Shown here piece by piece: positions 1-5,805 of a stretch of 8,055 nucleotides of DNA. The stretch lies in assembly GCA_002402125.1 (NCBI GenBank), contig NVVG01000204.1, positions 1 through 8,055 of the forward strand, read 5' to 3'. Made by a program: the position numbers and the translations under genes. Every line of letters starts with the position of its first letter. The first letter of the stretch is position 1. The DNA comes from Moraxellaceae bacterium. Lineage in GTDB: Bacteria > Pseudomonadota > Gammaproteobacteria > Pseudomonadales > Ketobacteraceae. The notes under the pieces were generated by a model that was not told the DNA's origin, ran no database searches, and saw only the letters and a program-made list of their open reading frames with translations.

Positions 1-1
1 G

Positions 2-823
2 GTGGAAGAGGCCAAGAGTGTTTCGGAGAACTTCCAACAGGATACATTAAAGATCCCACTCCCACCGGAGGCCATTGCTCGTTTGCCTATCGTTGGCAAG
101 GATATATCTGAGGTATGGACAAGCGTTTCCCAAAACCCCAAGGAAACGCTAGGGGAATTTGAGAATCAGGTTAAACAAGTTGGTAAGTGGTTGTTGAAGG
201 CTGTCGCTGGTATTGGCCTCAGTGTGTTGATGTTTGTCTTTTCTATTATTATCGCGGGTGTGTTTTTGGCTAAAGCGAATGGTGGAAAGCGGGCTGCTAA
301 CAGAGTATTTATCAGGCTTGCTGGTGACAAAGGAGCAGAGATGACGGACATCGCAAGTTCCACCATTAAGAGTGTAGTTAATGGGATTCTTGGTATTGCT
401 GTGCTTCAAACATTTCTTGCAGGCATAGGTTTTGTGGTAATGGATATTCCTGCGGCGGGAGCAATAGCTTTGGTGTGTTTGGTATTGGCGGTGGTACAGA
501 TTGATATCTTGCTGATATTGATTCCACTCTCTATCTATGCATTTTCGACCTCTGACACCGGCCCTGCAATAGCCTTTCTTATTTGGAATGTTGGCGTAGG
601 TCTAATGAATAATGTGTTGAAACCTATCTTATTGGGGCGTGGGGTTGAGGCACCTATGGCAGTAATATTCATTGGTGCCATAGGTGGCATGTTAGCGCAC
701 GGCATTATTGGTTTATTTGTAGGTGCAGTAGTGATGACGTTAGGTTACACCTTATTCAAGGTTTGGTTAGAGGATACGGCTGAAACTTCACTACAATCAC
801 CTTCTGCTTCTTCGAAAGAATAA
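2..823 (+). CDS. AI-2E family transporter (PerM/YdiK-like), 5' partial
   Basis: This is the C-terminal 273 residues of a polytopic inner-membrane protein of the AI-2E transporter (PF01594) family. Full-length members have about 350 residues, so the N-terminal membrane segments are outside the window; the GTG at position 2 is probably only an internal valine. The visible part has a soluble stretch (about residues 1-60), hydrophobic segments near 70-90, 125-147, 150-180, 188-206 and 218-250, and a charged tail. The Gly-rich block around residues 222-250 (FIGAIGGMLAHGIIGLFVGA) resembles the family's conserved C-terminal signature. Despite the name, members export varied or unknown substrates, and autoinducer-2 transport cannot be inferred here. 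The TAA stop shares one base with the next ATG (TAATG), so the gene is translationally coupled to the efflux lipoprotein downstream. Family call is firm; substrate unknown. Confidence 0.88.
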   Translation: MEEAKSVSENFQQDTLKIPLPPEAIARLPIVGKDISEVWTSVSQNPKETLGEFENQVKQVGKWLLKAVAGIGLSVLMFVFSIIIAGVFLAKANGGKRAANRVFIRLAGDKGAEMTDIASSTIKSVVNGILGIAVLQTFLAGIGFVVMDIPAAGAIALVCLVLAVVQIDILLILIPLSIYAFSTSDTGPAIAFLIWNVGVGLMNNVLKPILLGRGVEAPMAVIFIGAIGGMLAHGIIGLFVGAVVMTLGYTLFKVWLEDTAETSLQSPSASSKE

Positions 824-2553
824 TGATGATTGTGAAGTATGCAGGTATCTTTCGTTGGTGGTTTCCATTATTTCACAGGGCTATTGTTAACAGGGTCACT
901 GATAGCCAACTGTTAAAGGCCATATTGATTAGTATTGGGGGTTTACTGGGTGCTTGTACGACGATTGGCCCAGAATTTCAGCAGCCTCAAGTTGAGTGGT
1001 TAGCACAGTGGCAGCAATCTATTGCTGCCACCAGTCTTTCCACCAAGGCATCTTTACCAAAATCTTCAGCGCTAGCTGACAGTATTAAAAACGGTGCGGT
1101 ACCCGCAGCGTCAGGGCTTTCAGTATCGCCAGAACAAGTTAATTTGCAAACCTGGTGGCTATTGTTTGAAGACCCTGTGCTAAACCGGTTGATTGAAATC
1201 AATAAAGAAGAAAACCTGACTTTGCGTGGCGCTGGGTTACGCATTTTTGAGAGTCGAGCGCTGTTAGGAATAGCGGGTAGTAGTCTTTATCCTCAAGTCC
1301 AACAGGCAACGGGTGCCATTAACTATGTGAATAGTAAAAGCCCTGCAGGCGCTGGCGACTTTAATTATACAAGTTACCAAACCGGTGTTAATTTAGCTTG
1401 GGAAATGGACTTCTGGGGCAGGTTTCGACGTGGCATAGAATCTGCGGATGCTGGCTTTTTTGCATCTGTTGCCAATCATGCTGATATGCAAGTATTAATA
1501 AGTGCCCAGGTAGCTGATCTTTATTATGCTTACCGTACGACTGAAGTTCGAATAACTATCGCTAAAAAGAACGCAGCAATCCAGAAACGCAGCTACGAGT
1601 TGACCGAGCAGCTGTTTGAGAGTGGCGAGGATTCGGAGCTGGATTTACAACAGGCAAAGACACAATATCTGGCTACACTTTCTAGTATACCGCAGTTAGA
1701 AATTGTATTGGTTTCCACCCGAAATGCGCTAACTACATTGATGGGACGTCCCCCTGGTAATGTCCCGGAGCTTGTTGCTGATGTAGACGTAGTGGGGGTA
1801 GCGGGGGTAGCGAAAGAGCAATACACATTGCCAATGGCATCGTCGGTTAATTTTAGCCATATCTCCGCCAACCAGCTTTTACAGAGACCTGATGTCCGGT
1901 CTAAGGCGTGGCAGGTAGCAATGCAGTCGGCCCAAATTGGTATCGCTCAGGCGGATTATTACCCGTCAATATCCCTGTTAGGAACGCTCGGTTGGTCTGG
2001 AAATAATACCAGTGGTAGCTCAAATACGAGCAGCTTAGTTGCTGGGCCAGCCCTACGTTGGAATATCTTTGACTATGGCCGCATTGAAAATAATATACGC
2101 CTGCAGGATGCTCGGTTACAGCAGTTGATTGAGAGCTTCCAAGCGTCGGTGATACAAGCGGCTAGAGAAGTCGATGATGCGGTATATAGCGTGATAAAAA
2201 CCGCCGAACAACAGGTGCTGGTTGATGAATCTGTTACCGCCGCGCAACGTGCGTTAGATATAGCCAATATTCGTTATAAAGAAGGTTATGCAGGGTTTCA
2301 GCGTGTGCTTGATGCACAGAGAGCATTATTCTCGCAAGCTGAACGGCAGGTGATAAATCAGGGTAACCACATTAGTGCGATTATTAGCTTGTACAAAGGG
2401 CTCGGTGGTGGCTGGATAGCAATGCCTGTGGATCAACTGATTCCAGAAAATACTAGAAGCACAATGGCGAAGCGTAGTGATTGGGGTGAGCTGCTGACGG
2501 CTCCTTTACCTATCAGTGAAGGTTCTGCTAGCACGGGAGTTGTTGATGACTGA
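823..2553 (+). CDS. Efflux outer-membrane lipoprotein, NodT/OprM (TolC-like) family
   Basis: This 576-residue protein is the outer-membrane channel of a tripartite exporter. Two OEP (PF02321) repeats are visible. The first, about residues 120-310, contains SYQTGVNLAWEMDFWGRFRR and the helical stretch ending TTLMGRPPG. The second, about 345-535, contains LLQRPDVRSKAWQ, GIAQADYYPSISLLG, LRWNIFDYGRI and the coiled helix ending LYKGLGGGW. A lipobox Leu-Gly-Ala-Cys places the lipidated cysteine at residue 45; Thr at +2 is compatible with outer-membrane sorting. The leader is unusually long for a lipoprotein (44 residues), but no better in-frame ATG lies nearer the lipobox, and the ATG at 823 overlaps the previous stop (TAATG), which supports reinitiation there. 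A roughly 40-residue Ser/Ala-rich stretch after the cysteine and a tail of about 45 residues extend beyond the usual core. It should pair with the HlyD adaptor and DUF2955 protein downstream. Confidence 0.95.
   Translation: MMIVKYAGIFRWWFPLFHRAIVNRVTDSQLLKAILISIGGLLGACTTIGPEFQQPQVEWLAQWQQSIAATSLSTKASLPKSSALADSIKNGAVPAASGLSVSPEQVNLQTWWLLFEDPVLNRLIEINKEENLTLRGAGLRIFESRALLGIAGSSLYPQVQQATGAINYVNSKSPAGAGDFNYTSYQTGVNLAWEMDFWGRFRRGIESADAGFFASVANHADMQVLISAQVADLYYAYRTTEVRITIAKKNAAIQKRSYELTEQLFESGEDSELDLQQAKTQYLATLSSIPQLEIVLVSTRNALTTLMGRPPGNVPELVADVDVVGVAGVAKEQYTLPMASSVNFSHISANQLLQRPDVRSKAWQVAMQSAQIGIAQADYYPSISLLGTLGWSGNNTSGSSNTSSLVAGPALRWNIFDYGRIENNIRLQDARLQQLIESFQASVIQAAREVDDAVYSVIKTAEQQVLVDESVTAAQRALDIANIRYKEGYAGFQRVLDAQRALFSQAERQVINQGNHISAIISLYKGLGGGWIAMPVDQLIPENTRSTMAKRSDWGELLTAPLPISEGSASTGVVDD
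1794..1811 (+). repeat. Perfect 9-bp tandem repeat inside the efflux lipoprotein gene
   Basis: GGGGGTAGC occurs twice back to back (1794-1802 and 1803-1811), within codons for Val-Gly-Val-Ala-Gly-Val-Ala. It lies in the linker between the two OEP halves. Because the unit is three codons long, gain or loss of a unit would keep the reading frame. It is probably only a low-complexity linker. Confidence 0.6.
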
Positions 2554-2611
2554 AATGATAAAAACGATAAAGCTCAACCTACTTAACCCAATACAGACAA
2601 GGCAGAAGTGA
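2546..2611 (+). CDS. Putative 21-codon bridging micro-ORF between efflux lipoprotein and HlyD genes
   Basis: This short ORF encodes 21 residues (it begins MTEMIKTIKLNLLNP and is Lys/Asn-rich). Its ATG lies inside the end of the lipoprotein gene (8-bp overlap, ATGACTGA). Its TGA shares one base with the ATG of the HlyD gene (TGATG at 2609-2613). A good Shine-Dalgarno, GGGAG at 2535-2539, stands 6 nt upstream. The arrangement would carry ribosomes without a break across the 57-nt gap between the two large genes. I infer a translational coupler rather than a functional protein, because no transmembrane or catalytic feature is visible. It is not an AaeX/DUF1656 protein, which is about three times longer. 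Chance occurrence remains possible. Confidence 0.4.
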   Translation: MTEMIKTIKLNLLNPIQTRQK

Positions 2612-3711
2612 TGGATACTAAAGAGAATCAGGCTTCGGAGACATCGGTTAAGCGTGGCGTTGGCGTGGTCCTAATGCTGATTGTAGTCAGTTTATTATGG
2701 TATCTAACATCTGACCGTTATACTCCTTATACCAGCCAAGCGCGTGTTCAGGGGTTTGTCGTTGGAGTGGCATCTAAGGTTGCCGGCGTCATTACCAAAG
2801 TGCATGTAAAAAACAATCAAGAGGTCAAAGCGGGTCAGGTTCTTTTTGAGGTTGATCGAGCAAATTATGAAATTGCGCTAAAAAAGATCCAATCTGATTT
2901 AGAAAGTGTAAAGCGTCAAATTGGGGCGGGCAGCGCTGGTATCCAAACAGCCCAGGCGAATCTTAGAGCGGCTGAAGCGAATAAGATAAAAGCCGAACAA
3001 GATGCAAAGCGTCAAGAGCGTTTATACCGCAAGGATTCTGGCGCAATATCGGTACGTCGTTTGGAAATCGCTAGGGCGTCAGCAGCGCAAGCGATAGCAA
3101 AAGTAGCCGCTGCAGAAGCGGAAATCCAACGGGCAACAGAGCAAAAAGGTGGCGAGGGTGAAGATAACGCGCAACTGAAAAAAGCGAAGAGTGCAGTAGA
3201 AAAGGCCGAGCTTGACCTTAGAAATACCCAGGTTGTTGCCAGTGCTAACGGGGTGATTTCGGATTTGCGTGCTGATGTAGGCCAATTCGCGAGTGCGGGG
3301 AAACCTGTAATGACACTGATTGCTATTCATGATATATGGATTAGCGCCGAGTTTACCGAAAATAATCTAGGGAATATACGCGTAGGTACTCCAGTGGAAA
3401 TCGTGGTAGACGCGCTGCCGGGTGAAGTTTTTGTCGGCAAAGTGCATAGTGTGGGTTTAGGTGTCGCTGCAGGGCAGGCGCAGCCCCCCGGGAACTTACC
3501 CAGTATTCAGAATAACAGGGATTGGTTACGTCAATCACAACGCTTTCCTGTAGTGATAAAGTTCGATCCTGGGCAGCGCGAACAACTAGAGAATGATATA
3601 CGTATTGGCGGACAAGCCGAGGTGATCGCCTACAGCGAAAATAGTTGGTTGTTAAAGTATATGGGCAAATTTTATATAAGAGTAATGAGTTGGTTCTCTT
3701 ATGCTTACTGA
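2611..3711 (+). CDS. HlyD/EmrA-family periplasmic adaptor (membrane fusion protein)
   Basis: This 366-residue adaptor would link an inner-membrane exporter to the outer-membrane channel encoded upstream. Numbered from the ATG at 2611, one N-terminal transmembrane anchor spans about residues 16-33. It is followed by the first half of the lipoyl/barrel-sandwich domain (about 42-85; SKVAGVITKVHVKNNQEVKAG), a long Ala/Lys/Glu/Gln-rich coiled-coil hairpin (about 85-205), the second lipoyl half (about 206-240; ASANGVISDLRADVGQFASAG), and a beta-barrel domain (about 243-340; IWISAEFTENNLGNIRVG). This order is typical of EmrA/AaeA-type adaptors. A GTG at 2608 directly precedes the ATG. I prefer the ATG because AAGG at 2599-2602 stands 8 nt upstream and the ATG overlaps the stop of the bridging micro-ORF. 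The close C-terminal neighbour is the DUF2955 protein, its probable inner-membrane partner. Confidence 0.94.
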   Translation: MDTKENQASETSVKRGVGVVLMLIVVSLLWYLTSDRYTPYTSQARVQGFVVGVASKVAGVITKVHVKNNQEVKAGQVLFEVDRANYEIALKKIQSDLESVKRQIGAGSAGIQTAQANLRAAEANKIKAEQDAKRQERLYRKDSGAISVRRLEIARASAAQAIAKVAAAEAEIQRATEQKGGEGEDNAQLKKAKSAVEKAELDLRNTQVVASANGVISDLRADVGQFASAGKPVMTLIAIHDIWISAEFTENNLGNIRVGTPVEIVVDALPGEVFVGKVHSVGLGVAAGQAQPPGNLPSIQNNRDWLRQSQRFPVVIKFDPGQREQLENDIRIGGQAEVIAYSENSWLLKYMGKFYIRVMSWFSYAY

Positions 3712-3736
3712 TACTTTTTCAAGTGGCGTGATTTAG
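3701..3736 (+). CDS. Possible 11-codon bridging micro-ORF between HlyD and DUF2955 genes
   Basis: An ATG at 3701 inside the last codons of the HlyD gene opens an 11-residue frame (MLTDTFSSGVI). Its TAG (3734-3736) ends one base before the GTG start of the DUF2955 gene at 3738. The layout matches the bridge at 2546-2611, but no convincing Shine-Dalgarno precedes it. It may work only by reinitiation, or may be chance. Confidence 0.2.
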   Translation: MLTDTFSSGVI

Positions 3737-3737
3737 G

Positions 3738-4784
3738 GTGCAGTTGCAAGCGAGGCGCGTCTTTCGGTTGAGTTGCGTAGTTGCACTTTCGCTGGCGTTG
3801 GCTTATGGATTAGGTTTACCTTTGCCCTTTCTTGCACCGATGTTAGCGATGATGTTGGTTTCCGAGCCAGCGCCACCGATGAAACTAAAAGGCTTATTGG
3901 GATTATCGGTAGCAATCATGTTAGTTCCCGGTTTGGGGCTGCTGCTTATTCCTCTGTTGTTAAATTACCCAATGGCGGCTGTGTTGTTAGTAGCTCTGGG
4001 GCTTTATGCTAGTTTTTATCTTTCGGTGAATCAAGATAAAGGTCTTATGGGTACGCTACTCGCGTTAGGGATTACGATGATCTCTGCCCTTGGAACCGTA
4101 GATTATAGCCTAGCAACCATGGTATTACAGTCGTTGGTATCGAGCGTTGTGTTAGTCGTAATTTGTCAGTGGTTGGTATACCCCTGGTTTCCAGAAGATA
4201 ACGAACCTGAAACTTCTACAAAACCCACACCAGAACAAACGAACTGGATCGCTCTTCGGGGGACTTTGATTGTGCTGCCGGTATATTTGGTTGCTTTAAC
4301 CAATCCGTTAGCGTACATGGCAATGATTATGAAGTCTGTAGCGTTGGCTCGGCAAAGCTCATTGGTTAGTGCGAAAAATGCAGGTATCGAGTTGTTGGGT
4401 TCTACGTTTCTTGGGGGGTGTTTTGGATTGTTATTTTGGTCGCTACTAGGGATCGCGACCAATTTGTGGATGTTCTTTTTGTGGATGTTGCTCTTTGGGT
4501 GCTATTTTTCTAGTAAAATTTATCAGCTAATCCCCTCGCGTTTTTCAACATCATTCTGGGTGAATGTTGTTACGACAATGTTAATTGTTTTAGGGCCAGC
4601 GGTAGAGGACAGTGCTAATGGTAATGATGTCTATGCGGCGATGTTCAGTCGACTCAGCTTGTTTGTTATCGTCACACTCTACGCTTGGTTTGCGGTGTAT
4701 TTGTTCGAATATTTACACGTGCGTCGGACGCAGTCTAATGATGTTGCGTCTAATGTATCTTCTTCGGAGTCTTCAATATGTTAA
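3738..4784 (+). CDS. DUF2955 (FUSC-like) inner-membrane protein, probable efflux component
   Basis: This 348-residue, very hydrophobic protein has two membrane bundles. One runs over about residues 8-147, with the conserved-looking stretch PLPFLAPMLAMML; the other spans about 168-325. They are separated by a short Glu/Pro/Thr-rich cytoplasmic linker (about 148-166). Size, two-bundle layout and position beside a HlyD adaptor fit the DUF2955 family, which resembles the fusaric-acid resistance/aromatic-acid exporter (FUSC) superfamily. It is about half the length of AaeB-type pumps and lacks their large soluble domains. The start is GTG: an in-frame TGA at 3729-3731 leaves no earlier choice, and no ATG occurs before the first hydrophobic segment. 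The Shine-Dalgarno is poor (only AGG touching the start), so translation probably depends on coupling to upstream frames. It likely forms the inner-membrane part of an exporter with the two preceding genes; the substrate is unknown. Confidence 0.85.
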   Translation: MQLQARRVFRLSCVVALSLALAYGLGLPLPFLAPMLAMMLVSEPAPPMKLKGLLGLSVAIMLVPGLGLLLIPLLLNYPMAAVLLVALGLYASFYLSVNQDKGLMGTLLALGITMISALGTVDYSLATMVLQSLVSSVVLVVICQWLVYPWFPEDNEPETSTKPTPEQTNWIALRGTLIVLPVYLVALTNPLAYMAMIMKSVALARQSSLVSAKNAGIELLGSTFLGGCFGLLFWSLLGIATNLWMFFLWMLLFGCYFSSKIYQLIPSRFSTSFWVNVVTTMLIVLGPAVEDSANGNDVYAAMFSRLSLFVIVTLYAWFAVYLFEYLHVRRTQSNDVASNVSSSESSIC

Positions 4785-5230
4785 TGAATTTATTGGTGGG
4801 TTTGCCGGTAATGGTTGCTTGTTTGGTGCTTCAATCAATACTGATGGTTTTAGCAATACGATACTACTTTAGACGGTTAACCTTCATCACCAACACGTCT
4901 ATATGGCCTGATTTGGCATCTTTAAGTGGGGTGATGCTGTTGTTGGTGGTAGGTATTCTTGGGCAAATTGCTATTTGGGCACTTTTGTTTGTGTTGTTAG
5001 ATGAGTTTCAGCTGTTTGATGCTGCTTTCTATCATTCTGCGGTAAATTTTGGCTCACTGGGATATGGAGATGTGGTGATGTCAGATGATCATAAATTATT
5101 GGGGGCACTAGAGGCAATCAATGGCGTGTTGATGATCGGTGTGTCAACCGCTGCGTTAATGCCGCCATTTAAAGATGCGGTACAAAAAGTGTTGGTGAAA
5201 GAAGGTTTTGAGAATAAAAAAGTTTCTTAG
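4778..5230 (+). CDS. Small potassium-channel family protein (Ion_trans_2-like)
   Basis: This 150-residue membrane protein has hydrophobic segments at about residues 7-30, 48-74 and 107-128. A pore loop between the last two carries the selectivity-filter sequence Ser93-Leu-Gly-Tyr-Gly-Asp98. This is the K+-channel TVGYGD motif with Ser and Leu in the first two places. The last two segments plus pore match the two-TM Ion_trans_2 (PF07885) layout; the first is an extra N-terminal helix. No RCK/TrkA-N or cyclic-nucleotide domain follows, only about 20 charged residues, so gating is not explained by the gene itself. The ATG at 4778 has GGAG at 4766-4769 (8-nt spacing) and overlaps the DUF2955 gene by 7 bp. 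The ATG at 4784 (TAATG) is an alternative. K+ conduction is inferred from the filter; coupling to the exporter is inferred from gene overlap. Confidence 0.85.
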   Translation: MLMNLLVGLPVMVACLVLQSILMVLAIRYYFRRLTFITNTSIWPDLASLSGVMLLLVVGILGQIAIWALLFVLLDEFQLFDAAFYHSAVNFGSLGYGDVVMSDDHKLLGALEAINGVLMIGVSTAALMPPFKDAVQKVLVKEGFENKKVS

Positions 5231-5247
5231 TGTTCATGGAACCATAG

Positions 5248-5302
5248 ATTGTCTGGGCATTGTTACGGCATTGTCCCGAAATTGTCCCGAAATTGTCAGC
5301 AT
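5248..5302 (+). repeat. Five tandem 11-bp direct repeats, unit ATTGTCnnGnn
   Basis: Units begin at 5248, 5259, 5270, 5281 and 5292: ATTGTCTGGGC, ATTGTTACGGC, ATTGTCCCGAA, ATTGTCCCGAA, ATTGTCAGCAT. The first five bases are invariant, base 6 is C in four of five and base 9 is G in four of five. The exact 11-bp period puts every copy on one face of the helix. That is how OmpR/PhoB-family response regulators bind (the Pho box is built of 11-bp direct repeats around TGTCA). A regulator-binding array is inferred, not shown. Confidence 0.8.
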
Positions 5303-5322
5303 GACTCAATTAAAGATCAGCA

Positions 5323-5352
5323 ATTATTAGCTTAGTGATTATTAGCTTAGCG
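5323..5352 (+). repeat. Two tandem 15-bp direct repeats next to the RBS
   Basis: ATTATTAGCTTAGTG (5323-5337) is followed directly by ATTATTAGCTTAGCG (5338-5352), identical at 14 of 15 bases. The second copy abuts the GAGGTGA ribosome binding site of the cNMP-fold gene. This could be a recent duplication, or a pair of operator or 5'-UTR elements. Confidence 0.75.
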
Positions 5353-5369
5353 AGGTGAAAATAGCAGAT

Positions 5370-5747
5370 ATGGAAAAATTGGACGAAGATCTCGAATTCA
5401 ATACTGGCGATGTTATATTTGACACAGATAGCCCACTAACAACCGCATATTTTGTATTGGAAGGCAGTGTCAATTTGAACTTAACATTGGGTAAAAGGGA
5501 TATTTCTCTTGAAATTGGGCCCTATCATTTTTTAGGGGATGCTGCCGTAGTTGTAAACGAAAGGCAATCGGGAGAATCACCGGCGTATCATGGTAAGGCT
5601 GTGGCAACTTCCTATGTCAGGGTCACTCCAATACCAATTGAGGATATTAAAAAAGAGCTAGATGCTTGTTCTCCACTGCTTAAGGCATGGTTTGCATCCT
5701 TTACCAGCCGTGTACTCAATGTTGTGGAGAAACTTACAGATGAATAA
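5370..5747 (+). CDS. Single-domain cyclic-nucleotide-binding-fold (CRP-like) protein
   Basis: This 125-residue protein resembles the cNMP-binding (PF00027) beta-roll alone. The N-terminal strands carry FNTGDVIFDTDSPLTTAYFVLEGSVNL (about residues 10-36), then an FLGD turn at 54-57 and a helical C-terminal part. No helix-turn-helix, kinase or channel domain follows, so it is not a CRP-type regulator in itself. The phosphate-binding cassette is degenerate. The usual Phe-Gly-Glu is Phe-Leu-Gly-Asp, and the Arg-Ser/Thr-Ala end appears as Gly75-Lys76-Ala77, after a longer loop. Canonical cAMP binding is therefore doubtful; the fold may serve protein interaction or another ligand. The ATG at 5370 is preferred: GAGGTGA (5352-5358) lies upstream with slightly long spacing, whereas the in-frame GTG at 5355 sits inside that same motif and would have no RBS. 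It is followed, through a bridging micro-ORF, by the 153-residue gene. Confidence 0.72.
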   Translation: MEKLDEDLEFNTGDVIFDTDSPLTTAYFVLEGSVNLNLTLGKRDISLEIGPYHFLGDAAVVVNERQSGESPAYHGKAVATSYVRVTPIPIEDIKKELDACSPLLKAWFASFTSRVLNVVEKLTDE

Positions 5748-5805
5748 TAACCTTATAAGCTATCAAGATATTTTACTGCGAATAGGTTTGGCGGTGTCGC
5801 AATGA
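5740..5805 (+). CDS. Putative 21-codon bridging micro-ORF between the cNMP-fold gene and the 153-residue gene
   Basis: This ORF has 21 residues (begins MNNNLISYQDILLRIG). Its ATG overlaps the end of the cNMP-fold gene by 8 bp (ATGAATAA), and its TGA overlaps the next gene's start in an ATGA arrangement (5802-5805). GGAGA at 5726-5730 provides a plausible Shine-Dalgarno 9 nt upstream. It therefore spans the whole 54-nt gap, exactly as the micro-ORF at 2546-2611 does, and with the same length. A translational coupler is the simplest reading; a functional micropeptide with an amphipathic helix is a weaker possibility. Confidence 0.4.
   Translation: MNNNLISYQDILLRIGLAVSQ

Larger units (their letters stand above)
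5231..5369. promoter_or_regulatory. Repeat-rich intergenic region upstream of the cNMP-fold gene
   Basis: This spacer separates the exporter operon from the cyclic-nucleotide-fold gene and probably carries that gene's control region. It contains five phased 11-bp repeats (5248-5302), then two 15-bp repeats (5323-5352) that run into the ribosome binding site (GAGGTGA, 5352-5358). TTGTCA at 5293-5298, inside the last 11-bp unit, resembles a -35 box, but I see no good -10 at 16-18 bp. Any promoter here is either activator-dependent or not sigma-70 consensus. ATGG-AA-CCAT at 5236-5245 is too short and lacks a T-run, so I do not call it a terminator. Confidence 0.5.

Noticed and set aside
2..823. 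Quorum-sensing autoinducer-2 exporter
   Set aside because: The family name is historical and many members do not move AI-2; no luxS or lsr gene is in the window.
149..2267. Minus-strand open frames opposite the AI-2E-like and efflux lipoprotein genes (for example 149-409, 987-1244, 1593-1871, 2073-2267)
   Set aside because: They lie fully inside well-supported + strand genes, and their proteins show no recognisable family features.
3079..4462. Minus-strand open frames at 3079-3330, 3353-3538, 3733-3915 and 4166-4462
   Set aside because: Shadows of the HlyD and DUF2955 genes, with compositions unlike real proteins.
3773..4872. Plus-strand alternative frames 3773-4012 and 4612-4872
   Set aside because: Both overlap the DUF2955 and channel genes in another frame, and neither has a family signature.
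5236..5245. Terminator after the channel gene
   Set aside because: The ATGG-AA-CCAT palindrome is too short and has no following T-run.
5293..5321. Sigma-70 promoter using TTGTCA as -35
   Set aside because: No acceptable -10 hexamer occurs at 16-18 bp spacing.
5248..5352. CRISPR array or replication iterons
   Set aside because: Units are 11 and 15 bp with no unique spacers and no cas or replication gene nearby.
5355..5357. GTG as start of the cNMP-fold gene
   Set aside because: It is part of the GAGGTGA ribosome binding motif and has none upstream; the ATG at 5370 fits better, though the GTG is not excluded.
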